Source of the DNA: HXMU1420-13 sp963691715 | GTDB taxonomy: Bacteria; Bacteroidota; Rhodothermia; Balneolales; Balneolaceae | Direction: 5' to 3' | DNA: 64,000 nucleotides | NCBI GenBank assembly: GCA_963691715.1 | Contig: OY829281.1 | Coordinates: 1,550,001-1,614,000, forward strand | Part shown: in pieces, positions 9,575 to 18,964 of the stretch | How the letters are laid out: every line of letters begins with the position of its first letter | How positions within the stretch are numbered: position 1 is the first letter of the stretch | Translations under genes and position numbers: made by a program | Notes under the pieces: model-generated | What the model was told of the DNA's origin: nothing | The model's database searches: none | The model's input: only the letters and a program-made list of their open reading frames with translations

Positions 9575-11497
9575 TTATTTGTAGCTGCGTTGTTTCAACT
9601 CAACAAACTCAAATTTGAGGGGTTCTTTATGAAGCTTAGAATTTAGTTTTCCATTAACGTCTTTAAATTCCCATGCAGATACATAAGAGAAATCCTTATC
9701 ATTTCTGAGTGCCTCTCCATCGTCTGTTTGAAATTCTTTGCGTAAATGGCAGCCGCAAGATTCTTTACGATCCAATGCGTCTTGAGCCATTAATTCAGCT
9801 AGTTCAAAGAAATCTGCAACTCTAAATGCAAATTCTAAATATTTATTATAATTATTCTTATCACCGGGAACATAAACATTACTCCAAAATTCATCTCTTA
9901 GTTCCTGAATTTCTTTAATTGCTTGTTCTAGATCCTTTTTATTTCTAGAAATCCCAATTTTATCCCAAACTATTTTACCTAATGAACGGTGAAAATCAAT
10001 GATCGTTCTTTTCCCCTTAATACTCAGTAGCTTGTCAATATTTTCTTGAGCTTTAATGGCAGCCCGTTCGAACTCTTCATGATCGGTACCGTAACGTGTA
10101 CCTGGCTTCACATCTGCTAGATAGTTACCGATCGTTGCCGGTAAAACAAAATAACCATCCGATAATCCTTGCATTAGTGCAGAAGCTCCAAGTCTGTTTG
10201 CTCCATGATCAGAGAAATTAGCTTCACCAGCAGCGAACAACCCAGGAATATTTGTCATTAGATTGTAATCAACCCAAAGCCCACCCATGGTGTAATGAAC
10301 AGCTGGGAAAATACGCATTGGTTGCTTATATGGGTTTTCCCCTGCTATGTTTTCATACATATCAAAAAGATTGCCATACTTTGCACTTATTGTATCGATG
10401 CCATCACGTTTAATTGCATCTCTAAAATCCAAGTATACAGCTAGGCCTGTTTCTCCAACTCCTAACCCTTCGTCGCAAACCATTTTTGCATTACGTGAAG
10501 CTACATCTCTAGGAACAAGATTACCAAAACTTGGATAACGCTCTTCTAGGTAGTAATAACGCTCATCTTCGGGTATATCATTAGGATGTCGCTCATCTCC
10601 TTTTTTTCTTGGTACCCAAACACGTCCATCATTTCTGAGACTTTCACTCATCAATGTGAGTTTTGATTGGTAGTCGCCAGATACAGGAATACATGTAGGA
10701 TGCACTTGAACAAAACTTGGATTTGCAAATAAAGCTCCCTTTTTATGGGCTCTCCATGCGGCGGTTACATTGGAATTTTTCGCGTTTGTTGATAAGTAGA
10801 AAACATTTCCATAGCCACCTGTTGATAAAATTACTGCATCTGCCTCATGGCGTTGGATTTCACCTGTAACTAAATCACGAGTTATGATACCTCGAGCTAC
10901 ACCATCAATAATTACTACATCCAACATTTCTTGTCTGGGAAAGTATTCGATCCCACCTAATTCTACTTGGCGCATCATGGCTTGATACGCTCCCAATAAT
11001 AATTGCTGCCCAGTTTGGCCTCGGGCATAAAAGGTTCTGGAAACTTGTGCCCCGCCAAAAGAACGATTGGCTAATAACCCAGAATATTCGCGTGCAAAAG
11101 GAACTCCCTGTGCAACTGCTTGGTCGATAATTGAATTAGAGACCTCTGCTAGTCGATACACATTGGCTTCTCTGGATCGGTAGTCTCCTCCTTTAATAGT
11201 ATCGTAAAACAATCTATAAACACTATCTCCATCATTTGGATAATTTTTTGCAGCATTTATACCGCCTTGTGCCGCGATGGAATGCGCACGTCTTGCAGAA
11301 TCTTGGATGCAAAAAGATTTCACTTTGTATCCCATTTCAGCCAAACTTGCTGCCCCGGCACCTCCAGCTAAACCAGTACCAACCATTATAATTTCGTACT
11401 TACGCCGGTTATTAGGCGCAACAAGTTTCATTTCTTTTTTGTGCTTCTCCCACTTCTCTTCTAGTGGTCCTTCAGGTACATTAGCATTTAATTTCAT
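9575..11497 (-). CDS. sdhA: Succinate dehydrogenase/fumarate reductase flavoprotein subunit
   Basis: The 640-residue FAD subunit that oxidises succinate to fumarate in the TCA cycle. Visible are the dinucleotide-binding GTGLAGGAGAASLAEMGY near residue 41, the covalent-FAD region SIAAQGGINAAKN (its preceding RRAHS carries the His that normally bonds FAD), the substrate loop HPTCIPVSGDYQSKLTLMSE, and the active-site region HYTMGGLWVDY. The family's C-terminal helical domain is complete. The length and the long central insert match the type B enzymes of Bacteroidota, Chlamydiae and epsilonproteobacteria. Second gene of sdhCAB, 10 bp after sdhC. Confidence 0.96.
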   Translation of the reverse strand: MKLNANVPEGPLEEKWEKHKKEMKLVAPNNRRKYEIIMVGTGLAGGAGAASLAEMGYKVKSFCIQDSARRAHSIAAQGGINAAKNYPNDGDSVYRLFYDTIKGGDYRSREANVYRLAEVSNSIIDQAVAQGVPFAREYSGLLANRSFGGAQVSRTFYARGQTGQQLLLGAYQAMMRQVELGGIEYFPRQEMLDVVIIDGVARGIITRDLVTGEIQRHEADAVILSTGGYGNVFYLSTNAKNSNVTAAWRAHKKGALFANPSFVQVHPTCIPVSGDYQSKLTLMSESLRNDGRVWVPRKKGDERHPNDIPEDERYYYLEERYPSFGNLVPRDVASRNAKMVCDEGLGVGETGLAVYLDFRDAIKRDGIDTISAKYGNLFDMYENIAGENPYKQPMRIFPAVHYTMGGLWVDYNLMTNIPGLFAAGEANFSDHGANRLGASALMQGLSDGYFVLPATIGNYLADVKPGTRYGTDHEEFERAAIKAQENIDKLLSIKGKRTIIDFHRSLGKIVWDKIGISRNKKDLEQAIKEIQELRDEFWSNVYVPGDKNNYNKYLEFAFRVADFFELAELMAQDALDRKESCGCHLRKEFQTDDGEALRNDKDFSYVSAWEFKDVNGKLNSKLHKEPLKFEFVELKQRSYK

Positions 11498-11507
11498 TAC
11501 TTAACTC

Positions 11508-12209
11508 CTAGTAAGATATCAGTGAACCTTGTCCGCCAGTGATTAAGATGTAAAGCGGTATAAAAATAAAAGCAAGCATTAAAAGTATCGCGAAGATATA
11601 TGCTGCAGATTGTACTCTTTTTGAAGTGTCTCCATGCTTCATTCCTAACGAAGTGAAAGCACTCCAAAATCCATGTGATAAATGAAAAACTGCAATCGAT
11701 AACACCCCAACATAGGCAGCAACAATTACAGGCTTTTGAAATTCTTCAATAACGAGTCTTCGTAAATCTCTAACTTCTTTTCCTGATTCAAGAATGATTG
11801 AATAATCAGCACCAAATTTGAAATGAATGATGTGAAGAATTAGAAATAGTAAAATTATTGACCCAGAATAAATCATGCTCCTAGAAGACAATGATTGATG
11901 ACTAGCTCCGCCTCTAGTACGATAGGTGTCATACTTTTGGGGACGTGCTTTTCTTTTGTTTATCCAAATTGTAACACCTAATATTGTGTGATATAAAAAA
12001 AAGAAAGCTAATCCTGCTTCTATTACATATAGAAGGGGCCCTAAACTTTTTAATTTTTCGGTATAGATGTTAAAAGCTTCTGCACTCCCAAAAATGCTCA
12101 GGTTTCCTCCCAAATGCCCGATCAGAAACAACATCAAACCAATACCAGTTAACCCGGTCATGTATTTGCGTCCAACTTGCGAATTTATCGCTTTTATCAA
12201 AGATGGCAT
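11508..12209 (-). CDS. sdhC: Succinate dehydrogenase cytochrome b subunit (type B, single membrane subunit)
   Basis: A 233-residue membrane anchor with five hydrophobic helices, expected to bind two haems b and reduce quinone. His residues in helices are visible in IGHLGGNLSIF, FFLYHTILG, FLILHIIHFKFG and VFHLSHGFWSAF; these correspond to the haem-ligand histidines of the cytochrome b558 family. The single large subunit (no SdhD) is the type B arrangement of Bacillus, Bacteroidota and Wolinella. First gene of sdhCAB. The 175 bp between it and the divergent yigZ-like gene (12210-12384) must hold both promoters; I could not define them. Confidence 0.93.
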   Translation of the reverse strand: MPSLIKAINSQVGRKYMTGLTGIGLMLFLIGHLGGNLSIFGSAEAFNIYTEKLKSLGPLLYVIEAGLAFFFLYHTILGVTIWINKRKARPQKYDTYRTRGGASHQSLSSRSMIYSGSIILLFLILHIIHFKFGADYSIILESGKEVRDLRRLVIEEFQKPVIVAAYVGVLSIAVFHLSHGFWSAFTSLGMKHGDTSKRVQSAAYIFAILLMLAFIFIPLYILITGGQGSLISY

Positions 12210-12384
12210 ATCTTAAAAATGTTTGATTAAAATGCATTTGAAGCAAGTTTTTTTTTACTTCAAACCAGTACTGAAAAATCGAACTTTCTTATTCGAATTA
12301 CAAGGTAGATTCACACTAAATAAGTCCATAAAATTGAATATAAAACAAAGGATTTTTGCCTAATTTTTTTATAAAATTTTCCTC

Positions 12385-12999
12385 ATGATGTCCATAAATA
12401 AAATTTCCGAATATAGCTTTAAGGAAAGAGGCTCAAAATTTTACGGATTTTTATTTCCATCTTCATCCATAATGGAATTTGAAAAGGGAATATTATTTTT
12501 TAAAAAAAAATATCCAGAGGCAACACATTATTGTACTGCTTACCGCCATGTTGCTGAGCAAATTATAGAGTTTAGTAGCGATGATGGAGAGCCTTCTGGT
12601 TCAGCAGGGTTACCTATACTAAATATTCTTAAATCAACCAATTTAGTTAATTGTGGAGCTCTAGTTATTCGATATTATGGTGGTACTAAACTTGGTAAAC
12701 CTGGACTAATTGAGTCTTATTCAAAAGCTATAAAAAACTGTGTAAATAGTGCAGAATTATTACCTATATGTAAAATGGTGAAAATCGAAATATCGTATCA
12801 ATATCATCAAGAGAAGGAAATACAATTATTGATAAGAAACTTCGAATTAATTGAAAAACAATCAGAATTCTTAGAATCAATATCTAAGTTATTCTATTGC
12901 CCAATGGACAATGAAGATTCTCTGATACAAAAACTTCAAAGCCTAACATATATGGGTATAACATTTTACAAAATTGGATATACTTTAATGGTACGTTGA
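12385..12999 (+). CDS. YigZ/IMPACT (UPF0029) family protein
   Basis: A 204-residue protein whose N-terminal domain carries the UPF0029 signature: FKERGSKFYGFLFP, SSDDGEPSGSAGLPIL and the highly conserved VIRYYGGTKLGKPGLIESY. The C-terminal domain (from about residue 130) is the DUF1949 ferredoxin-like fold found in bacterial YigZ. The eukaryotic relative IMPACT modulates GCN2; the bacterial role is not established, though a link to translation has been proposed. There are two consecutive ATG codons at 12385 and 12388; either may start. Divergent from sdhC and closed by a hairpin immediately after its stop. Confidence 0.88.
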   Translation: MMSINKISEYSFKERGSKFYGFLFPSSSIMEFEKGILFFKKKYPEATHYCTAYRHVAEQIIEFSSDDGEPSGSAGLPILNILKSTNLVNCGALVIRYYGGTKLGKPGLIESYSKAIKNCVNSAELLPICKMVKIEISYQYHQEKEIQLLIRNFELIEKQSEFLESISKLFYCPMDNEDSLIQKLQSLTYMGITFYKIGYTLMVR

Positions 13000-13024
13000 A
13001 AGATTGATTATTTTATCAATCTTT
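12999..13024 (+). terminator. Hairpin immediately after the yigZ-like stop codon
   Basis: A perfect 10-bp stem (AAAGATTGAT with ATCAATCTTT, loop of 6) starts at the last base of the stop codon. It lacks a proper T tract after the stem, so it is a weak or Rho-assisted terminator, or an mRNA-end stabiliser. Confidence 0.5.
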
Positions 13025-13057
13025 AGAAAATAAGCACTAACAAAAACCATTTTTTAA

Positions 13058-14113
13058 ATGAAAAATAGCCTACATAAGCAAGTTTCAACCTATTATGGAA
13101 AAACCATTCAAAGTACGGAAGACCTAAAAACCAATGCTTGTTGTACTGATGTAGCATATCCTAAACATATTAAAAAGATCCTTTCCGAATTACATGATGA
13201 AACCATCTCAAAGTATTATGGTTGTGGTCTTACTATACCATCACATCTGAAAAACTTAAGAATTTTAGATCTTGGTTCGGGCTCTGGTCGCGACTGTTTT
13301 ATTTTAAGTAAATTAGTAGGGAAAGATGGCGTTGTATATGGAATTGATATGACGGATGAACAGCTTGACATTGCTAACAAACACCTATCATTTCATGCTT
13401 CAAAATTTGGTTATCATAATGTAGAGTTTATCAAAGGAAATATTGAAGAACTTGATAAAGTTGATATTGCATCAACTTCCCTTGATCTAATTGTTTCAAA
13501 CTGTGTTATTAATCTTGCTTCCAATAAAAAAGCTGTACTTCAAGGAGCTTTTGATTTGTTAAAAGAAGGTGGGGAGCTCTATTTCAGCGATGTTTATGCT
13601 GACCGAAGAATTCCACAAGAAATTGCTTCAGATCATGAAATTTATGGTGAATGTTTAGGTGGAGCTATGTACTGGAATGACTTTCTAAATACTGCAAAAT
13701 CGGTTGGGTTTTTCGACCCACGTGCAGTTTCTTCTAATAAAATAACCATAGATGATGAGCGGATATCTGAACTTGTAGGCAATATCAATTTCTATTCAGT
13801 CACTTATCGATTAATTAAATTATCCAAATTAGAAAGTGACTGTGAAGACTATGGGCAAGCTGTTCGATATAGAGGCACCATTGACTATGAAAAAGATAGA
13901 TTTGTTTTAGACGATCATCACATTTTTGAAACTGGTAAAATTTATACCGTTTGTGGGAACACGTATATGATGCTTCATAATACCCGCTTTAAAGAACATT
14001 TCGATTTTTGGGGAGATTTTTCAAAACATCATGGAATTTTTGAAGGATGCGGAGGTTCTGCGCCATTCTCCTTGAATGAAACTCAAACTAACCAAAGTGG
14101 ATCATGTTGTTAA
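13058..14113 (+). CDS. arsM: Arsenite S-adenosylmethionine methyltransferase
   Basis: A 351-residue SAM-dependent methyltransferase. The SAM-binding motif I is ILDLGSGSGRDCFILSKLVG (about residues 68-88), then YGIDMTDEQLD. The cysteines that bind As(III) in ArsM enzymes are present in the usual contexts: ACCTD near residue 29, YYGCG near residue 50, SNCVINL near residue 149 and GECLGGA near residue 200. The C-terminal domain (from about residue 260) ends in a Cys-rich tail with GCGG and a final CC, also usual in bacterial ArsM. It methylates arsenite to mono- to trimethylated forms. The gene overlaps the next by 10 bp, which suggests translational coupling. No arsR or arsenite pump is visible, so the role could be detoxification or organoarsenical synthesis. 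Confidence 0.9.
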   Translation: MKNSLHKQVSTYYGKTIQSTEDLKTNACCTDVAYPKHIKKILSELHDETISKYYGCGLTIPSHLKNLRILDLGSGSGRDCFILSKLVGKDGVVYGIDMTDEQLDIANKHLSFHASKFGYHNVEFIKGNIEELDKVDIASTSLDLIVSNCVINLASNKKAVLQGAFDLLKEGGELYFSDVYADRRIPQEIASDHEIYGECLGGAMYWNDFLNTAKSVGFFDPRAVSSNKITIDDERISELVGNINFYSVTYRLIKLSKLESDCEDYGQAVRYRGTIDYEKDRFVLDDHHIFETGKIYTVCGNTYMMLHNTRFKEHFDFWGDFSKHHGIFEGCGGSAPFSLNETQTNQSGSCC

Positions 14114-15063
14114 AAGAAACTGAGATTGCTGAAAATTTTGCCGCAAAAGGTAAATTTGTTGAAGAAAAAGTTACTTCAAAAGGTGAAGACCGAGCTTTTG
14201 TAGATTTGTTAAGATTGGACACTCTTTGGTTCAATACGGGTACACGATGCAATCTGCAATGTCAAAATTGTTATATCGAATCTTCTCCGACCAACGATGA
14301 ATTATTGTTCATTACTTATAATGATGTACTCCAATATCTCGATGAAATTATAGAACTAGAACTTGGTACATCCAATATATCTTTTACAGGTGGCGAGCCT
14401 TTTTTAAATAAAGATATACTTCCTATTCTTTCTCTTTGCCTTGAAAGAGGGTACAAGGTTTTGGTTCTTACCAATGCATATCGAGCCATTGATCGGTATT
14501 TCGATGAACTCATAAGGTTACAATCAAACTACCCCGAGCAATTGTTTCTGCGAGTTTCATTAGATCATTACACCGCAGAAATTCATGAACGAGAACGTGG
14601 TACAAAAACTTTTGTCCGCACTCTTAACACCATCAAAAAATTAGTGGATGATGGTTTTAATGTAAGCCTTGCAGGTCGTTCTTTAGCCAACGAATCCAAA
14701 AATGATGCCTTATTAGGCTATCAATCCACCTTGGAGAGTTTTAAAATCAATTTACAAGTAGCCGATGGATCAAATATCGTGGTATTTCCTGAGATGTCAA
14801 CCACTCGCGATGTGCCAGAAATTACAACTGCTTGTTGGGATATTTTAGGAGTTTTTCCAGAACAACAAATGTGTGCAACAGAACGCATGGTTGTAAAACG
14901 AAAAGGCTCAGAACATCCAGTAGTTTTACCATGTACATTAATCGCCTATGATAAGGCATTTGAAATGGGTAACACGCTGAAGGAATCATTTCAACGCGTT
15001 TATTTAAATCATCCCTATTGTGCACAATTTTGCGTACTCGGTGGAGCGAGTTGTTCGGTATAA
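14104..15063 (+). CDS. Radical SAM protein coupled to arsM
   Basis: A 319-residue radical SAM enzyme: TRCNLQCQNCY (about residues 49-59) supplies the three cysteines of the [4Fe-4S] cluster, and ISFTGGEPFLNKDI is the SAM-contacting GGE motif. The C terminus has further cysteines (ACWDI, MCATE, PCTLI, YCAQFCVLGGASC) that could bind an auxiliary cluster, SPASM-like but not in a standard pattern. Its start lies 10 bp inside arsM, so the pair is co-translated. Radical SAM proteins next to arsM include ArsS, implicated in arsenosugar synthesis, but this sequence does not show the CNQxCxHCH motif I associate with that family. I therefore call only a radical SAM enzyme probably acting on an organoarsenical. 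Confidence 0.82.
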   Translation: MLLKETEIAENFAAKGKFVEEKVTSKGEDRAFVDLLRLDTLWFNTGTRCNLQCQNCYIESSPTNDELLFITYNDVLQYLDEIIELELGTSNISFTGGEPFLNKDILPILSLCLERGYKVLVLTNAYRAIDRYFDELIRLQSNYPEQLFLRVSLDHYTAEIHERERGTKTFVRTLNTIKKLVDDGFNVSLAGRSLANESKNDALLGYQSTLESFKINLQVADGSNIVVFPEMSTTRDVPEITTACWDILGVFPEQQMCATERMVVKRKGSEHPVVLPCTLIAYDKAFEMGNTLKESFQRVYLNHPYCAQFCVLGGASCSV

Positions 15064-15143
15064 CTTAAATTTTTTTCTTTGGAACGCTCAAACATTATTT
15101 ATCTTTCTCAAAGCCTTACAGATAGACAAATGAATCGGATAGC

Positions 15144-15686
15144 ATGAAAATTTATACAAAGAAAGGTGATAATGGTAATACATCACTATTTGGTGGTCAG
15201 ACCGTATCCAAATCAGCATCACGCATTGAATCTTATGGGACAGTAGATGAACTCAATTCAATTCTAGGTGTGGTTCGATCGTTTAATGTTTCTAAATCGG
15301 TGGATGAATGGTTAAATAAAGTACAACATCAGCTTTTTGTTCTAGGGGCTGATCTTGCAACACCCCAAAATAATAATACCAGAATTGATCGAATTTCACA
15401 GGATGAGATCGATTTTCTAGAAAAAACCATTGATCAAATGGATGAAGAACTCCCACCTCTCAAAAATTTTATACTACCTGGGGGAACATCAGCAGCTGCA
15501 TCCATTCACCATGCTCGCACTGTGTGCCGCCGGGCAGAACGGTTAACAGTAGCGTGTGCAATGGAAGTAGAACTCTCTGAATTAACAGTAAAATATTTAA
15601 ATAGACTTTCCGATTTTTTATTTATGCTTGGCAGATATGAAAACTTTAAGTCTGGTGAAAAAGATACGCCTTGGATTCCAACATAG
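15144..15686 (+). CDS. ATP:cob(I)alamin adenosyltransferase, PduO type
   Basis: A 180-residue enzyme that transfers the adenosyl group of ATP to cob(I)alamin to make coenzyme B12. The N-terminal ATP loop KIYTKKGDNGNTSLFGG and SYGTVDELNS, then FILPGGTSAAASIHHARTVCRRAER with its ATP- and corrinoid-site residues, are all PduO hallmarks (also called CobO-like or MMAB type). The length is full. It follows the arsM-radical SAM pair by 80 bp and precedes an SGNH gene by 3 bp. The window holds no cobalamin biosynthesis genes, so it probably serves salvage for B12 enzymes elsewhere, such as methylmalonyl-CoA mutase or ribonucleotide reductase. Confidence 0.93.
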   Translation: MKIYTKKGDNGNTSLFGGQTVSKSASRIESYGTVDELNSILGVVRSFNVSKSVDEWLNKVQHQLFVLGADLATPQNNNTRIDRISQDEIDFLEKTIDQMDEELPPLKNFILPGGTSAAASIHHARTVCRRAERLTVACAMEVELSELTVKYLNRLSDFLFMLGRYENFKSGEKDTPWIPT

Positions 15687-15689
15687 TCT

Positions 15690-17585
15690 ATGAACAAAAA
15701 GAACCCAAACAACGCTTCTAAAGAACTATCGATTAGAAAAAAGATCGTCTTTTATAGCATTATATGTTCTATTCCTGTTCTATTCTTTGTGTTGTTAGAA
15801 ATTGTATTGACACTTTCAAACTATAAAGGAGATAATGCACTTTTCATAGATCCAGGTATTCCGACCCAGGATTATCTAATGCCTAATCCCAACTTTGCAT
15901 CTCGTTATTTTTTTTATACAAACACTATTCCTTCCCCTTCAGCCGATGTTTTTTTAGCACATAAACCAGACAATGGTTTTAGAGTTTTTGCGATGGGAGG
16001 CTCTTCTGCAGCGGCTTATCCATACGGTTTTAATGGTACTTACTCACGCATTGTATATGATGTATTAAAAGATGCAATGCCAGACAAGACGGTTGAAGTG
16101 ATTAACTTAGGCATTTCAGCAGTTAATTCTTACACTTTATTCGATCAAGTAGATGAGATAATAGAACAGAAACCTGATGCTATTCTTATTTATGCGGGTC
16201 ATAATGAGTTCTATGGTGCTCTTGGTGTTGGTTCTAATGAAAATTTAGGTGGATTCCCCGCATTTGTTAGGTTTTATTTAAAGTTACAGAGATTTAAAAC
16301 GTTTTTATTTCTTCGATCAATCATAGTAAATACAGGAAAATGGCTAGCAATAACGGTCGGGGGTGAAGAATACGATGAAAGCGCCACTTTAATGGAACGT
16401 ATCATCAACTCGAGGTCAATTGAATTAGATAGCCCTAAATATGACCTGGCAATGATTCAATATCAAAGTAATTTGAATGCAATCATAACTAAATATCAGC
16501 ATGCTGGTATCCCAGTTTTCATCGGAAGTTTAGCAAGTAACCTTAAAGATCATAAACCCTTCGTTGATATAATTGATGGCAATCAACCATCTGCACTATC
16601 TACTTTCAATAAGGCCAATGAGGCTTACGAATCAGGAAATATTGATCAAGCTAAACAACTGTTTAGTTTGGCACGCGATTTAGATGGCTTAAAATTCCGT
16701 GCACCCTCAAAGATTAATGATATCATCAAAATAACAACAGAAAATTTTGATGACGTTAATTATGTACCAGTAGAAGAAAATTTGGCTGCAGCAACATCAG
16801 ACGGATTAATTGGCAATGAGTTGATGCTTGAACACCTTCATCCAAACCAAAAAGGATATTTTATTATTGGTCAATCTTTTGCAAAATCTCTTTTAGATCA
16901 CCTTAATATTGAGTTGATACACTTACCTCAACACCTAGATGACTATTTCGATGACATGTACCTCACCGAGTTCGACCATCAAATAGCTTATCATCGCATT
17001 CGTATTTTAAAACAAAGTTTTCCATTCATATTGGGTGACAAACCCGAGCCGTATGAATTTTCATACAGAACTACTAGTAAAGCAGACAGCCTTGCATTTC
17101 GAACAGTTCATGCAGGATTAAATTGGGACGAAGCAAAAGTAGAATTAGCAGCATACTATCAATCTATTGGAGAAGAAAATAAAGCTTTACTAGAATATTT
17201 TAGTCTCGCACGAAACCAACCATGGAATGATTCACCTTATGTATTTGCAGCTCGTATTTATCTAAATAATAATGATTTTTCCAAAGCCGAACCCTTGTTA
17301 AGAACAGCTTACGAAATAAATGGACACGATGCATTCATTACAAAAATGTTAGGAGCAATTGAAGTGCATAAAGGGAATGCTGATGAAGGGATCTTACTAC
17401 TAGAACAATCAAGATCCATAAATCCCCGAGATTCACAAATGCTTTATAATTTATCTGGAGCTTATGGAATTAATCGAGAATTTGAAAAAGCACTAGAAAT
17501 TGCATTATTAGTAAGAAAACAAAATCCTAATTTCCCTGGTAATGAAGCCTGGATTAAACAACTTGAAAACATCATAAACCGCTAA
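15690..17585 (+). CDS. Membrane-anchored SGNH hydrolase-like protein with C-terminal TPR repeats
   Basis: A 631-residue protein. A single N-terminal membrane segment (about residues 18-40) is followed by an SGNH/GDSL-type domain: block I in FAMGGSSAAAYPYG (nucleophile Ser within GGSSA), the INLGISAVNSYT block, YAGHNEFYGA (block III Asn) and LEHLHPNQKGYFIIG (block V with the catalytic His). From about residue 480 there are TPR-like helical pairs (NNDFSKAEPLLRTAYEING, EKALEIALLVRKQNP). Topology suggests a periplasmic domain. Such proteins are common in Bacteroidota and may deacylate or acylate envelope glycans; the substrate is unknown. It lies between the PduO gene and glmM with gaps of 3 and 2 bp, so it is probably co-transcribed with both. 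Confidence 0.82.
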   Translation: MNKKNPNNASKELSIRKKIVFYSIICSIPVLFFVLLEIVLTLSNYKGDNALFIDPGIPTQDYLMPNPNFASRYFFYTNTIPSPSADVFLAHKPDNGFRVFAMGGSSAAAYPYGFNGTYSRIVYDVLKDAMPDKTVEVINLGISAVNSYTLFDQVDEIIEQKPDAILIYAGHNEFYGALGVGSNENLGGFPAFVRFYLKLQRFKTFLFLRSIIVNTGKWLAITVGGEEYDESATLMERIINSRSIELDSPKYDLAMIQYQSNLNAIITKYQHAGIPVFIGSLASNLKDHKPFVDIIDGNQPSALSTFNKANEAYESGNIDQAKQLFSLARDLDGLKFRAPSKINDIIKITTENFDDVNYVPVEENLAAATSDGLIGNELMLEHLHPNQKGYFIIGQSFAKSLLDHLNIELIHLPQHLDDYFDDMYLTEFDHQIAYHRIRILKQSFPFILGDKPEPYEFSYRTTSKADSLAFRTVHAGLNWDEAKVELAAYYQSIGEENKALLEYFSLARNQPWNDSPYVFAARIYLNNNDFSKAEPLLRTAYEINGHDAFITKMLGAIEVHKGNADEGILLLEQSRSINPRDSQMLYNLSGAYGINREFEKALEIALLVRKQNPNFPGNEAWIKQLENIINR

Positions 17586-17587
17586 TT

Positions 17588-18937
17588 ATGGCATTAATGG
17601 TATCTGTTTCTGGAATCAGAGGAATTTTTGGAACCGATTTAACTCCTGAAAATTTAGCCCGCTTCACCGCTGCCTATGGAACATGGGTGCAAGGTGGAAC
17701 TGTTGTGCTAGGTCGTGATAGCAGAACAACTGGAAAGCTTTGTGAAGATATAGTTGCATCTACCTTAATGAGTGTTGGTTGTGATGTCGTTAGAGTAGGG
17801 ATTGTCCCAACACCAACTGTTGCAATGGGTGTTCTAAAGTATAAAGCAGCAGGTGGAATTATTATTTCTGCAAGTCACAATCCTGCTGAATGGAATGCAC
17901 TTAAATTGTTGAATAATACTTCAGAGTTTATGGATGCACAGCAAGGTGCACAAATGCTGAAAATTAATACAAGTGGTGATTTTAACTATCAACAATATGA
18001 TAAAGTTGGTGTGATGTGTGAAGATGTTGACCTGATTGATCATCATATTAATGAGATTCTGAAACTCAGCTTTATAAACGTAGATGTTATTAAATCTGCG
18101 AAACTATCCGTAGCTGTAGATGCAGTAAATGGTGCCGGATCAATAGCTGTTCCAAAACTTTTAGAAGCTCTTGGTGTAGAAACAGTTCATAAAATTCATT
18201 GCGAGCCTAACGGTATTTTTCCACATAATCCTGAACCTTTGCCAAAACATTTAACTGAAATATGTGAATTAGTTAAAGAAACGAATTCCGATCTTGGAGT
18301 TGTAACTGATCCAGATGCAGATCGTTTAGCTTTGGTTGATAATAACGGTGAGCTATTTGGTGAAGAATACACTCAAGCGACTGTTTTTGATTTTATTCTG
18401 TCAAAGAAAGCTGGACCGACAGCAACGAATTTATCCTCTTCCAGGATTGCTGATGAAGTGACTGAAAAATATGGTGAAGAATGCCATCGATCTAAGGTTG
18501 GCGAGATCAATGTTGTTAAGAAAATGCAAGAAATAAACGCTGTAGTTGGTGGAGAAGGCTCTGGTGGAATAATTGTACCAGATTTACATTACGGTCGTGA
18601 TGCTCTTGTGGGTATTACATGTGTTCTTCAACATCTAGCAGAGAAAAAAAGTACTTCCTCCGAACTAAGATCTGAATTCACCGACTATTACATGAGTAAG
18701 AATAAAATTCAATTGGAAGACCTTGGTAAAGATGCGGAAGAAGTTCTCGAATTGGTTCGATCTAGATATGAAAGTTTAAACCCTATCACTATTGATGGGG
18801 TAAAAGTAGATTTTGATGAAGGTTGGGTTCATTTAAGAAAATCGAATACAGAACCTATTGTTCGAATTTATTCGGAGGGAAAATCTCCAGAATCAGCGAA
18901 TGCCTTCGCAAATAGAATTTTAAATTTATTGAAATGA
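17588..18937 (+). CDS. glmM: Phosphoglucosamine mutase / phosphohexomutase
   Basis: A 449-residue alpha-D-phosphohexomutase. The phosphoserine loop is IIISASHNPAEWNALK near residue 97-112, the metal-binding loop is VTDPDADRLALVD, the sugar-binding loop is GGEGSGGIIVPDLHYGRDAL, and the phosphate-binding loop near the C terminus is LRKSNTEPIVRIYSE. In this phylum these proteins are the annotated glmM, converting glucosamine-6-phosphate to glucosamine-1-phosphate for UDP-GlcNAc and peptidoglycan. The N-terminal SVSGIRGIFGTDLTPE resembles the archaeal-like branch, so phosphomannomutase activity is possible. It starts 2 bp after the SGNH-TPR gene. Confidence 0.87.
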   Translation: MALMVSVSGIRGIFGTDLTPENLARFTAAYGTWVQGGTVVLGRDSRTTGKLCEDIVASTLMSVGCDVVRVGIVPTPTVAMGVLKYKAAGGIIISASHNPAEWNALKLLNNTSEFMDAQQGAQMLKINTSGDFNYQQYDKVGVMCEDVDLIDHHINEILKLSFINVDVIKSAKLSVAVDAVNGAGSIAVPKLLEALGVETVHKIHCEPNGIFPHNPEPLPKHLTEICELVKETNSDLGVVTDPDADRLALVDNNGELFGEEYTQATVFDFILSKKAGPTATNLSSSRIADEVTEKYGEECHRSKVGEINVVKKMQEINAVVGGEGSGGIIVPDLHYGRDALVGITCVLQHLAEKKSTSSELRSEFTDYYMSKNKIQLEDLGKDAEEVLELVRSRYESLNPITIDGVKVDFDEGWVHLRKSNTEPIVRIYSEGKSPESANAFANRILNLLK

Positions 18938-18964
18938 TTAACCTGTCGTTATACTGAAGAAGAA

